Below are positions 40,271 to 51,571 of a stretch of DNA of 64,000 nt, one piece after another. The notes below the pieces were generated by a model, which searched no databases, was not told where the DNA came from, and worked only from the letters and a program-made list of their open reading frames with translations. Every line of letters begins with the position of its first letter. Position 1 is the stretch's first letter. Source of the DNA: Marchantia polymorpha subsp. ruderalis. Its lineage: Eukaryota; Streptophyta; Marchantiopsida; Marchantiales; Marchantiaceae. Location: positions 9,940,001-10,004,000 of the forward strand of contig AP031357.1 in the NCBI GenBank assembly GCA_037833965.1, given 5' to 3'. Made by a program: the position numbers and the translations under genes.

Positions 40271-41519
40271 CATGTGGTACCCCACTTTTGGCAATTTTGA
40301 AGAAATTAAAACATTTTTGAAAAAACTGTACCCTGGCAGCATTGTAAATAGCCTTCGGTACATCAAAACAGAGTGAATCCGGAAGATCGCGGGGATTCTC
40401 GAGGGATCTTGTGGAATCTGGGATTTGGGGTGCCGCAGTAAGGACAGGCACCACCCTCCCTGCGAGCTCCGCAGTTAGGATCTCTACGGCGCAAGGCGCA
40501 AAACCCGCCTTCGGAGGTTGCGTCCGCGGCTGTAGGGAAGCCCCCGTAATTAGGTCAACCCTTGGGCGCCTTGACCAAGTTAGGGTCCCGTTGGAAAGAG
40601 CTCGACGCGCTGATTCTAACGAGCCCAAGAACGCTTGGAACGGACGAGGACTTAGGGAGTTATCGCTACTGGAAGAAACGGAGGCGGTCGCCTACGGCGG
40701 AAGAAGTTCGCCACCGGCGCGAATTCCGCCTACGCGGAAGGGGGATTCAAGTTTTGTCCTATGCACGGACGAAGGCGTTCGCCTGTGCACAGGCGAAGTA
40801 GGGTTAGGGAAGGCGCGAAGTCCGCCTACGCACAGGCGTACGCCTGTGCACAGGCACTTCGGCGTCGGCGGAAAATCCGCCTTGGGCCCTAGAAATGCGC
40901 CTTGTGAGGTAGAAAGTGTACGGCGCCTTCCGCGCCAGCGCAGCGCCGCGTACGTCGGAAGAGCCGCCAGAGTAATCCAACAGGTACGGACCGTGCGGAC
41001 GGCACGGGTGGATGCGCTCTTGGACGGACGGAGTTGCGGCGGCGGAAGCGCCGACGGAGAGACAAGGAACGGACAGACTGGACGGAGACGGCTGACCACG
41101 GTCAACGCCTTCCGCGCCAGCGCAGCGCCGCGGACGGAATTCGCCTGCGCACAGGCGAACGCCTGTGCACAGGAGGATGTTCAAGTTCCGCGCCGGCGGA
41201 GAATCCGCCGAGGCCCCTGCCTGCGCACAGGCAGGAGTTGAATTTTTGTCCGACATGCGGACACACGCGTCAAGGCAGAAGGAGATTGGCCGAGGGGCGG
41301 TACGAACAAGTGTACTACGCAAGGCGGAAAACTCGCCTTCGGCGCTACGCCCCCATGTCCACAGGGTGACACGCTCGCGGAGTTCAAATCCGCCAATTCG
41401 AGCGTGAGAGTTTAATCGACGACGGCGGAGCGTGAAGCCGCGCGTGAGAGCGAAGACCGTTCCAGCGTACAGCCGGCGCGGCCATCAAGTGAGACGTTCT
41501 TCACGACCAAGAGTCGACC

Positions 41520-44500
41520 ATGACCTTCGACCGGGCGGCGGAGAACGTCCCATTCTTGAATTCGCGATTCCAATCTCTTGTGCGCGCTGCGCGCATCCAT
41601 CTGCTGGCTGCGGACCATTCTCGACGTCGTCACACAGGAGATTTCTTGTTGATTGAGGGAGAAGTGAGTGCGCGTGATTTGGAATTGAGAGCGATTAGAG
41701 TTTGCCGAGAGAGAAAGAAACGCGGACAGTGCGGAAGTAGGATGAGCGGGCGGGCGAACCCCAGGAACGCAATGACGAGACCGAGCAGATTGCGGATGGT
41801 GCCACTTCGCCTGCCGCAGAACGGGCTGCGCGCTTTCGAAGAGCGCTTAATAGCAAGAAAGCTCGATTTCTTGCTATGGGGATGGAATTACATCTGTGCG
41901 AATATGGTGCGCGAGTGGCTAGAGCCACAGGGACCACCCTCGCGCGGATTGCGTCCGCATGTTGACCGGTGGACAGTCCAAGATTGGGCGCAGGCGTTGG
42001 GAAGATGTGCTGGCATGCCAGGGCATCTCCTTTTCGACAGTGAGAGCATCAAGGTGACCAAGCAAGAAGAGGCGCAATTTGTGGAGCTGTTCAAGACCGG
42101 GAGGTCTACCAAGAATGGGTACAGGACCCGTGATTACAAAGATCGATTTCGCCGGACTCTGTCCGCGGCGCTGATGCAATTACTGCAGCCGCACCGCGCC
42201 TGCTACATCACATTGTGGCAGGTCTCTTTTGTGGAGTGCGTCATCGAGGGAACTCCAATTCACTGGGCGAGCATCCTGCACGGGGTGATGCGACAGCACG
42301 CGTTTGAGGAGAAGGGGGGAACTCTAAACCATCTTTCTCCTTTCCTCATCAATTTTTACCGACAGCGGAATTGTTTGACAGCGGCGGAGCTTGAACATTT
42401 TCCGCCATTGTCCATCGACCATCCCGGGAAGTACGTGCGGGAGAACGAGGTCGATACTGATGCAGAGGAGTCCCCGACTTCTACCCCATCAAGACGGAGA
42501 GACGAAGGGAGACACACCCCGGCAGCGCGAGTGCCGCGGAAGCGGCGATGGAGGGAAGAGTCTGAAGAGGAGCAGCATCAAGAACCCTCTGCTCCCATTC
42601 GACCGCGGCCGCTGTGCGAGCCATACAGCCGGCCGAAGCAGAAGGCACGCAGACTGGTGTTACCAGCTGACAGTGCAGACACGGCGACAATTGCGACGGA
42701 GATAGGAAGTGCGTCGCCAGAAAGGCGAGAGGAAGCGCGGACGACCGCAGGAGCAACGGGCCACGCTGCAACCTCGTCGGGAGAGAGGCCGCCTACGGGC
42801 CAAGGGCCTGCGGAGTTACCACGTGCGATGCGGACAGATGTTCTGTTTGCGCACAGGCGAACCTCCGCGGACGGACGAGCCTCCGCGGACCGGCGAACAC
42901 AAGTGGATGTGGATCTACGCTTACGCGTGGGAAGGAGCAGTCCGCCTGTGCACAGGCGCTCACCTGTGCACAGGTCGCCTGTGCACAGAACACCTCCGCA
43001 CGTGCCGCCTGTGCACAGGCAAGAATCACCCCCGTTCCAACGCAGGAAGGGGAAGGAGCCGGCGGAAGAACCGCCTACGAGACACCGGCCCTCGGGGCCA
43101 GACCCTCCGGCGCACCACGCGCCGCAATTTGCGCCTTCGGCGCCAGGGCCTTCGAGCCGAGGAGATACGAGCAGAGAACGTGCGGAGGCCGCACCATCGG
43201 CGGGAAGTCCGCCGATAGATGCGCCTTCGGCGGTAGGGCCTATAGGCCAAGGAACATCGGGCGTGCGGCCCCCGGCCATGTCGCCTTCGGCGATAGATGT
43301 CCGCGGCGCTACGCCTGCGACGGACAAGGCGCCGGCAAATGCGCCTGCGCGGGGCCGGGCACAGCCCCCACGGACCGATCGAGGGAGCAGCAGACGGAGG
43401 AGCGGAGTGACTATCCGCGGGATGAAATCTCGATACGCGATGCGCAATCCAACCCCGCGCAGCCACCCTCCGCTCAATCGCCTTCGGCGACGGACGACGG
43501 CGACAGAGAGAATGCGGTAGGCAATCAACCAGCGAGCGACGGGGATGCCGCTCGGATACATTCGCCTTCCGCCTTAGACATTTTGGCGACGAGCAGCGAG
43601 GCTGCAGCCGTGCCTTCGCAGGCAGCACACGTCGAGGACGTGCAGCCCCACTCGGGGCAGTCGCCGACGCAATCAATGGCGACTGAAATTCTCCACTCGG
43701 ATGATGACGACGGAGGCTCCACGGAAGAAATGTCAGGAGCAGAAGACACCGAGGAGGAGGAGGAGGAAATTGTTGGAGCGCCGGCGGCGGCGCTCTCTGA
43801 GCAGGTGATTCCGTTGCTGCGGTACTTGGATCGCAAGGTCGATAAATACGCCGACCCACTCCAGCCGGGATCTTACATCGAGTTAGTGCGCAGGCGGACT
43901 CGCACTAAAGTCCACACCAGCAAGCTATTAGCTAGAGTGGACCAGGAGTTGAGGGACTTGAGGGAGAAGCATGAGTGCTTGTGGGGACAGTACAAGCTTA
44001 ATCAGAAATTCTACAAGCACTCCGAGAAGATGAAGGATGAGAAACTGGGCGAGCTCACCAAGGAGCAGGTGAAGGTCAAGGAAGCACTCGATTCTGAGCA
44101 GGCCCAGAATCGGATTTTGTCAGAGGAACTCGTGCGACAGACGCGGTTGTTGGAACAATGTCAGCTCGCACGGCAGGCGGATGAAGAATTAATCCGCAGT
44201 TTGCAGTCAGAGTGTGGCGAATTGAGAGCGCAACGTGCTGAAGCCGAATCGCAATTAGTGATGATTGAAGAGGATCGCAGGAAGGAGGCGGATCGCACGA
44301 AGGTGGAGACGGCGAGGCGAGTCGCCCACTGTCTCAAGGGCTACGCCCACTGGGAAGTGAAGGCGCAGGAAAAACTCACACTGCGTGAGTTTGAATTGCG
44401 CGCAGCCGGGTTGTTGTCAGGCGACAGTAGGAGTCGGCGGAAGGTAGCGAAGAAGCTCGAGGCCTTTCTGTCGAAGGCACAGGATACCATGTCCGCCCTC

Positions 44501-44656
44501 GAGGGGGAGGTGTCCGCGGCGTTGCAGCGGTTGGGGCTGCGCAGTCGAGCGGAAGAGTGGCAGGGTAGGGAGTTAGTGCGCGGCAGTCGGCCGCGCAGGA
44601 GACGTAGTACAGGTTCCGCGGAGTGTAGTGTAGCGTGGTTCCGTGCAGGCGTGTAG
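41520..44656 (+). pseudogene. U3-encoded protein gene in LTR 3 (broken, about one break)
   Basis: It corresponds to 3121-6258 and 29842-32979 and retains the N-terminal WGWN domain, the repeat-rich linker, coiled coil and basic tail, but it looks broken about once. The other two family A copies within this tandem are whole. Confidence 0.85.
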
Positions 44657-44692
44657 CGTAGTACAGTGTAGTGCTAGGTAGGACTTAGAAGG

Positions 44693-44700
44693 TATAAAAT
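44693..44700 (+). promoter_or_regulatory. TATA box of LTR 3
   Basis: TATAAAAT after the U3 frame, as in the other family A LTRs. If active it would read out of the tandem into solo LTR C from 45669, which lies in the opposite orientation, giving antisense RNA to C. Confidence 0.6.
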
Positions 44701-45673
44701 AGTTCCAGGCGTTTTGCCTAGGGTTCTTTCCCATCAGAAGTACAGATCAGGAACCCATTTCCTTTGCGTGTTTGTGTCCTTGAGTTCTGTCACCACGCAC
44801 GAGGAGTTACAACTTAGCGTTCCGCATTTTGTAGCTGAAGGCCTTCGGCCGAATGTTCAGAGCTAGTACATTGGTTAGAGACTTGAGTAGTTCGGAACTG
44901 CACCTGCGGGTGACTGCCGATGCTCAGAGCCAGTGACTAGTTAGATACTTGAACAGTTTCGCCCCTACACCTTCGAGTGTTTCTTTCTGATTGTACTCCT
45001 TTGGGATTTTTCCCCTGAATGCCAAAGTGAAGTTTTGCTACTTCGTGTAAGCCTTGGTTGTAAATTCAGGTTACGCTGCAGCAGGTGCCTTGAGGGTAAC
45101 CCCTGTAGTATTTCTGGGAATGACAAGTGCCTGAGAATTCAAACTCTTCAATAGACTGTTGTTGTGTTACTGGAATGTTTCTCAGTGAGTCCTTCAGTGC
45201 GGACCTGTGTTCTCTGCGCGTTTTGTGAGTTGAGAGTGTTGTTCACCGCGTATGAGTGACTTCGATCCGAAGTAGGCAGTCCAAACCGGGTTTCCTACAC
45301 TAGCAGCAAGCTAGTGGAAGTGTTGTAAAAGCCGGAGTTGGAAGTCACTACCCGCAGCTTCGCCGAGTGTGCTCGCGAGAGACTTTCCCCCCCTGAAATC
45401 TTGAGTAGAGGTCCTAACGGATCTCTGGGTTGTGTTTCTGTAGTTTCAGGTGTGTGTGTGTGTGTGTGTGTTACGCTGCACTGTGCGACCTCCGAGTGCG
45501 CTCCGAGTGGACACTTGCAGTATTTCTGCGAGTGACAGTTGCCTGAGAATTCAAACTCCTCAATAGTCTGTTAAACGTGACACTTTGTACCCTGTGTGTT
45601 CCTCTGTCCCTGTGGGTTCGACCTTTCTACCACTATACTGCAGTTTTAGCCTTTAGTGGGTTATTACACTACG

Positions 45674-48600
45674 CGGTGAACAACACTCTCAACTCACAAA
45701 ACGCGCAGAGAACACAGGTCCGCACTGAAGGACTCACTGTGAAACATTCCAGTAACACAACAACAATCTATTGAAGAGTTTGAATTCTCAGGCACTTGTC
45801 ATTCCCAGAAATACTACAGGGGTTACCCTCAAGGCACCTGCTGTAGCGTAACCTGAATTTACAACCAAGGCTTACACGAAGTAGCAAAACTTCACTTTGG
45901 CATTCAGGGGAAAAATCCCAAGGGAGTACAATCAGAAAGGAACACTCGAAGGTGTAGGGGCGAAACTGTTCAAGTATCTAACTAGTCACTGGCTCTGAGC
46001 ATCGGCAGTCACCCGCGGGTGCAGATCCGAACTACTCAAGTCTCTAACCAATGGACTAGCTCTGAACATTCGGCCGAAGGCCTTCAGCTACAAAATGCGG
46101 AACGCTAAGTTGTAACTCCTCGTGCGTGGTGACAGAACTCAAGGACACAAACACGCAAAGGAAATGGGTTCCTGATCTGCACTTCTGATGGGAAAGAACC
46201 CCAGGCAAAATGCCTGGAACTATTTTATACCTTCTAAGTCCTACCTAACACTACACTGCACTACGCTACGCGCCTGCACGGAACCACGCTACACTACACT
46301 CCGCGGAACCTGTACTACGCCTCCTGCGCGGCCGACTGCCGCGCACTAACTCCCCACCCTGCCACTCTTCCGCTCGACTGCGCAGTCCCAACCGCTGCAA
46401 CGCCGCGGACACCTCCCCTTCGAGGGCGGACATGGTATCCTGTGCCTTCGACAGAAAGGCTTCGAGCTTCTTTGCTACCTTCCGCCGACTCCTACTGTCG
46501 CCTGACAACAACCCGGCTGCGCGCAGCTCAAACTCACGCAGTGTGAGTTTCTCCTGCGCCTTCACTTCCCAGTGGGCGTAGCCCTTGAGACAGTGGGCGA
46601 CTCGCCTCGCCGTCTCCACCTTCGTGCGATCCGCCTCCTTCCTGCGATCCTCTTCAATTATCACTAATTGCGATTCGGCTTCAGCACGTTGCGCTCTCAA
46701 TTCGCCACACTCTGACTGCAAACTGCGGATTAATTCTTCATCCGCCTGCCGTGCGAGCTGACATTGTTCCAACAACCGCGTCTGTCGCACGAGCTCCTCT
46801 GACAAAATCCGATTCTGGGCCTGCTTAGAGTTGAGTGCTTCCTTGACCTTCACCTGCTCCTTGGTGAGCTCGCCCAGTTTCTCATCCTTCATCTTCTCGG
46901 TATGCTTGTAGAACTTCTGATTAAGCTTGTACTGACCCCACAAGCACTCATGCTTCTCCTTCAAGTCCCTCAACTCCTGGTCCACTCTAGCTAATAGCTT
47001 GCTGGTGTGGACTTTAGTCCGAGTCCGCCTGCGCACTAACTCGATGTAAGATCCCGGCTGAAGTGGGTCGGCGTATTTATCGACCTTGCGATCCAAGTAC
47101 CGCAGCAACGGAATCACCTGCTCAGAGAGCGCCGCCGCCGGCGCTCCAACAATTTCCTCCTCCTCCTCCTCGGTGTCTTCTGCTCCTGACATTTCTTCCG
47201 TGGAGCCCCCGTCGTCATCATCCGAGTGGAGAATTTCAGTCGCCATTGATTGCGTCGGCGACGGCCCCGAGTGGGGCTGCACGTCGTCGACGTGTGCTGC
47301 CTGCGAAGGCACGGCTGCAGCCTCGCTGCTCGTCGCCAAAATGTCTAAGGCGGAAGGCGAATGTACCCGTGCGGCATCCCCGTCTCTCGCTTGTTGATGG
47401 TCTACCGCATCCTCTCTGTCGCCGTCGTCCGTCGCCGAAGGCGATTGAGCGGAAGGTGGCTGCGCGGGGTTGGATTGCGCATCGCGCATCGAGATTTCAT
47501 CCCGCGGACAGTCACTCCGCTCCTCCGTCTACTGCTCCCTTGATCGGTCCGTGGGGGCTGTGCCCGGCCCGTGCGCAGGCGCATTTGCCGGCGCCTTGTC
47601 CGCCGCAGGCGTAGTGCCGCGGACATCTATCGCCGAAGGCGACATGGCCGGGGGCCGCACGCCCGATGATCCTTGGCCTATAGGCCCTACCGCCGAAGGC
47701 GCATCTATCGGCGGATTTCCCGCCGATGGTGCGGCCTCCGCACGCTCTCTGCTCGTATCTCCTCGGCTCGAAGGCCCTGGCGCCGAAGGCGCAAATTGCG
47801 GCGCGTGGTGCGCCGGAGGGTCTGGCCCCGAGGGCCGGTGTCTCGTAGGCGGTTCTTCCGCCGGCTCCTTCCCCTTTCTACGTTGGAACGGGGGTGATTC
47901 TTGCCTGTGCACAGGCGGCACGTGTGGAGGTGTCCTATGCACACGCGACCTGTGCACAGGTGAGCGCCTGTGCACAGGTGAGCGCCTGTGCACAGGCGGA
48001 CTGCTCCTTCCCACGCGTAAGCGTAGATCCACGTCCACTTGTGTTCGCCGGTCCGCGGAGGCTCGTCCGTCCGCGGAGGTTCGCCTGTGCGCAAACGGAA
48101 CATCTGTCCGCATCGCACGTGGTAACTCCGGAGGCCCTTGGCCCGTAGGCGGCCTCTCTCCCGACGAGGTTGCAGCGTGGCCCGTTGCTCCTGCGGTCGT
48201 CCGCGCTTCCTCTCGCCTCTCTGGCGACGCACTTCCTATCTCCGTCGCAATTGTCGCCGTGTCCGCACTGTCAGCTGGTAACACCAGTCTGCGTGCCTTC
48301 TGCTTCGGCCGGCTGTATGGCTCGCACAGCGGCCGCGGTCGAATGGGAGCAGAGGGTTCTTGATGCTGCTCCTCTTCAGACTCTTCCCTCCATCGCCGCT
48401 TCCGCGGCACTCGCGCTGCAGGGGTGTGTCTCCCTTCGTCCCTCCGTCTTGATGGGGTAGAAGTCGGTGACTCCTCTGCATCAGTGTCGACCTCGTTCTC
48501 CCGCACATACTTCCCGGGATGGTCGATGGACAATGGCGGAAAATGTTCAAGCTCCGCCGCTGTCAAACAATTCCGCTGTCGATAAAAATTGATGAGGAAA

Positions 48601-50669
48601 GGAGAAAGATGGTTTAGAGTTCCCCCCTTCTCCTCAAACGCGTGCTGTCGCATCACCCTGTGCAGGATGCTCGCCCAGTGAATTGGAGTTCCCTCGATGA
48701 CGCACTCCACAAAAGAGACTTGCCACAATGTGATGTAGCAGGCACGGTGCGGCTGCGGTAACTGCATCAGCGCCGCGGACAAAGTCCGGCGAAATCGATC
48801 CTTGTAATCACGGGTCCTGTACCCATTCTTGGTAGACCTCCCGGTCTTGAACAGCTCCACAAATTGCGCCTCTTCTTGCTTGGTCACCTTGATGCTCTCA
48901 CTGTCGAAAAGGAGATGCCCTGGCATGCCAGCACATCTTCCCAACGCCTGCGCCCAATCTTGGACTGTCCACCGATCAACATGCGGACGCAATCCGCGCG
49001 AGGGTGGTCCCTGTGGCTCTAGCCACTCGCGCACCATATTCGCGCAGATGTAATTCCATCCCCATAGCAAGAAATCGAGCTTTCTTGCTATTAAGCGCTC
49101 CTCAAAAGCGCGCAGCCCGTTCTGCGGTAGGCGAAGTGGCACCATCCGCAATCTGCTCGGTCTCGTCATTGCGTTCCTGGGGTTCGCTCGCCCGCTCATT
49201 CTACTTCCGCACTGCCTGCGCTTCTTTCTCTCTCGGCAAACTCTAATCGCCCTCAATTCCAAATCACGCGCACTCACTTCTCCCTCAATCAACAAGAAAT
49301 CTCCTGAGCGACGACGTCGAGAATGTTCCGCAGCCAGCAGATGAATGCGCGCAGCGCGCACAAGAGATTGGAATCGCGAATTCAAGAATGGGACGTTCTC
49401 CGCCGCCCGGTCGAAGGTCATGGTCGGCTCTTGGTCGTGAAGAACGTCTCACTTGATGGCCGCGCCGGCTGTTCGCTGGAACGGTCTTCGCTCTCACGCG
49501 CGGTTTCACGCTCCGCCGTCGTCGATTAAACTCTCACGCTCGAATTGGCGGATTTGAACTCCGCGAGCGTGTCGCCCTGCGGACATGGGGGCGTAGCGCC
49601 GAAGGCGAGTTTTCCGCCTTGCGCGGTACACTTGTTCGTACCGCCCGTCGGCCAATCTCCCGCTGCCTTGACGCGTGTGTCCGCATGTCGGACAAAAATT
49701 CAACTCCTGCCTGTGCGCAGGCAGGAGCCTCGGCGGATTTTCCGCCGGCGCGGAACTTGAACATTCTCCTGTGCACAGGCGTTCGCCTGTGCGCAGGCGG
49801 ACTTCCGTCCGCGGCGCTGCGCTGGCGCGGAAGGCGTTGACCGTGGTCAGCCGTCTCCGTCCAGACTGTCCGTTCGTGGTCTCCCCGTCGGCGCTTCCGC
49901 CGCCGCAACTCCGTCCGTCCAAGAGCGCATCCACCCGTGCCGTCCGCATGGTCCGTACCGATGGGATTACTCTGGAGGCTCTTCCGACGTACGCGGCGCT
50001 GCGCTGGCGCGGAAGGCGCCGTACACTTTCTACCTCACAAGGCGCATTTCTAGGGCCCAAGGCGGATTTCCCGCCGACGCCGAAGTGCCTGTGCACAGGC
50101 GTTCGCCTGTGCGCAGGCGGACTTCGCGCCTTCCCTAACCCTACTTCGCCTGTGCACAGGCGAACGCCTTCGTCCGCGCATAGGACAAAACTTGATTCCC
50201 CCTTCCGCGTAGGCGGAATTCGCGCCGGTGGCGAACTCCTTCCGCCGTAGGCGACCGCCTCCGTTTCTTTCAATAGCGATAACTCCCTAAGTCCTCGTCC
50301 GTTCCAAGCGTTCTTGAGCTCGTTGGAATCAGCGCGTCGAGCTCTTTCCAACGGGACCCTAACTTGGTCAAGGCGCCCGCGGGTTGACCTAATTACGGGG
50401 GTTTCCCCACAGCCGCGGACGCAACCTCCGAAGGCGGGTTTTGCGCCTTGCGTCGTAGAGATCCTAACTGCAGAGCTCGCAGGGAGGGTGGTGCCTGTCC
50501 TTACTGCGGCACCCCAAATCCCAGATTCTACAAGATCCCCCGAGAATCCCCGCGATCTTCCGGATTCACTCTGTTTTGATGTACCGAAGGCTATTTACAA
50601 TGCTGCCAGGGTACAGTTTTCCAAAAAATGTTTTAATTTCCTCAAAATTGCCAAAAGTGGGGTACCACA
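45674..50669 (-). mobile_element. Solo LTR C, main part
   Basis: This continues C after the tandem element A and ends GGGGTACCACA, the inverse of TGTGGTACCCC, followed by ACAGA (50670-50674), which matches 1450-1454. With the piece at 1455-1873 the LTR totals about 5415 bp. It differs from the A LTRs by a few per cent, so it is older. On the minus strand its TATA box lies at 46222-46229, and the U3 non-coding part is about 49422-50669. The missing internal region shows LTR-LTR recombination before A inserted. Confidence 0.92.
46266..49421 (-). pseudogene. U3-encoded protein gene in solo LTR C (broken, about one break)
   Basis: Minus-strand relative of 3121-6258 with the N-terminal domain (KLDFLLWGWNYICANMVREW), linker, acidic tract, coiled coil and RRRRSTGSAEC tail all recognisable. 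The linker has one PVHR-type repeat more than the A copies. It looks broken about once but is otherwise long and open, although nothing else of the element remains. A solo LTR thus still carries a near-complete gene next to its own TATA box region. Confidence 0.85.
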
Positions 50670-50674
50670 ACAGA

Positions 50675-51341
50675 TGAAAAGTAAAGGTTGGGAAAGGCAT
50701 ATTCAGCATGGGTATGATTGAGCTGGCTGCAGAAATCTGAAGATGAAACTTGTTCAGTGGCGATTTTCAAGTGTACACGACTAAATTAGCTCCTAATTAC
50801 TATATAATTGCAATGGATATAACCCAGCGAGGTACTAAAGTTTCTCGGTGTTGATAGCAGTTTTGTCTTACTTTTGCATGTTGGAACAAAATTTGCACTC
50901 GCTTTCAAGCGATATTTCCCTTTGGGATGACCTGAGTTACAGATGTATAATGAACTAATTTCAGCACAGTTATTTGTGTAATACGTCAGAATTCCTCAAC
51001 AGATATTTTCGGATTGAACATGACACATAGAGAGTAGGAAACAAATGTTTGGGGCTCACATTTGTGATGAAAAAAATGTGTTGTCATGTACAAGCTAAAG
51101 TTGAGCATATATTTATGCTGTGACAATTTGCAATCATCACTGAGCTACGTTCCTCACAATGAACCTCAATGTTTATTCACGATAGCGTAATAAGATTAGC
51201 AATCGTTCATGTCCTCGTTCAACATCTCCTAGCTTCAGTGGCTGTATGTCGACTCATCTAAGAAGTTCTAACCCGTCAAGCTCCAATATTCAGATATTTC
51301 GGGCCAAGCTGCATGTAGATGCTGGGAATCATCTTCCATGC
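50675..51341. other. Flank between solo LTRs C and D
   Basis: About 670 bases of AT-rich, apparently single-copy sequence. The first 47 bases read in frame with the open stretch left of solo LTR C (up to 1454), ending in TGA at 50719-50721. The rest shows no open frame of note and would suit a 3' untranslated or intergenic region. No RNA gene was seen. Confidence 0.4.
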
Positions 51342-51346
51342 AGAAG

Positions 51347-51540
51347 TGTAATAACCCACTAAAGGCTAAAACTGCAATATAGTGGTAGAAAGGTCGAACC
51401 CACAGGGACAGAGGAACACACAGGGTACAAAGTGTCACGTTTAACAGACTATTGATGAGTTTGAATTCTCAGGCGACTGTCACTCCCAGAAATACTGCAA
51501 GTGTCCACTCGGAGCGCACTCGGAGGTCGCACAGTGCAGC

Positions 51541-51571
<31 letters not shown>

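Larger units (their letters stand above)
1874..45668 (+). mobile_element. Tandem Ty3/gypsy element A (LTR-internal-LTR-internal-LTR)
   Basis: Three LTRs (1874-7270, 28595-33991, 40273-45668) alternate with two internal regions. The whole block is bounded by a single CTACG target duplication (1869-1873 and 45669-45673). That pattern means one insertion followed by unequal exchange between LTRs, not two insertions. The first internal region holds nested element B; the second does not, so B came after the duplication. LTRs and internal regions differ at only about a dozen positions per LTR pair by eye, so the unit is recent. Gag-pro frames are whole in both units. The first pol is split by B and the second looks broken (about one break). 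Lineage: non-chromovirus, Athila/Tat-like by RT motifs and primer site. Confidence 0.93.
40273..45668 (+). repeat. LTR 3 of element A (5396 bp)
   Basis: Right-hand LTR of the tandem, starting TGTGGTACCCC and ending TTATTACA, directly followed by the CTACG duplication (45669-45673). It is closer to LTR 2 than to LTR 1. TATA box at 44693-44700. Confidence 0.95.

Noticed and set aside
41520-45668. LTR 3 as a separate third insertion
   Set aside because: No target duplication lies between the units, and the only flanking pair, CTACG, encloses the whole tandem.
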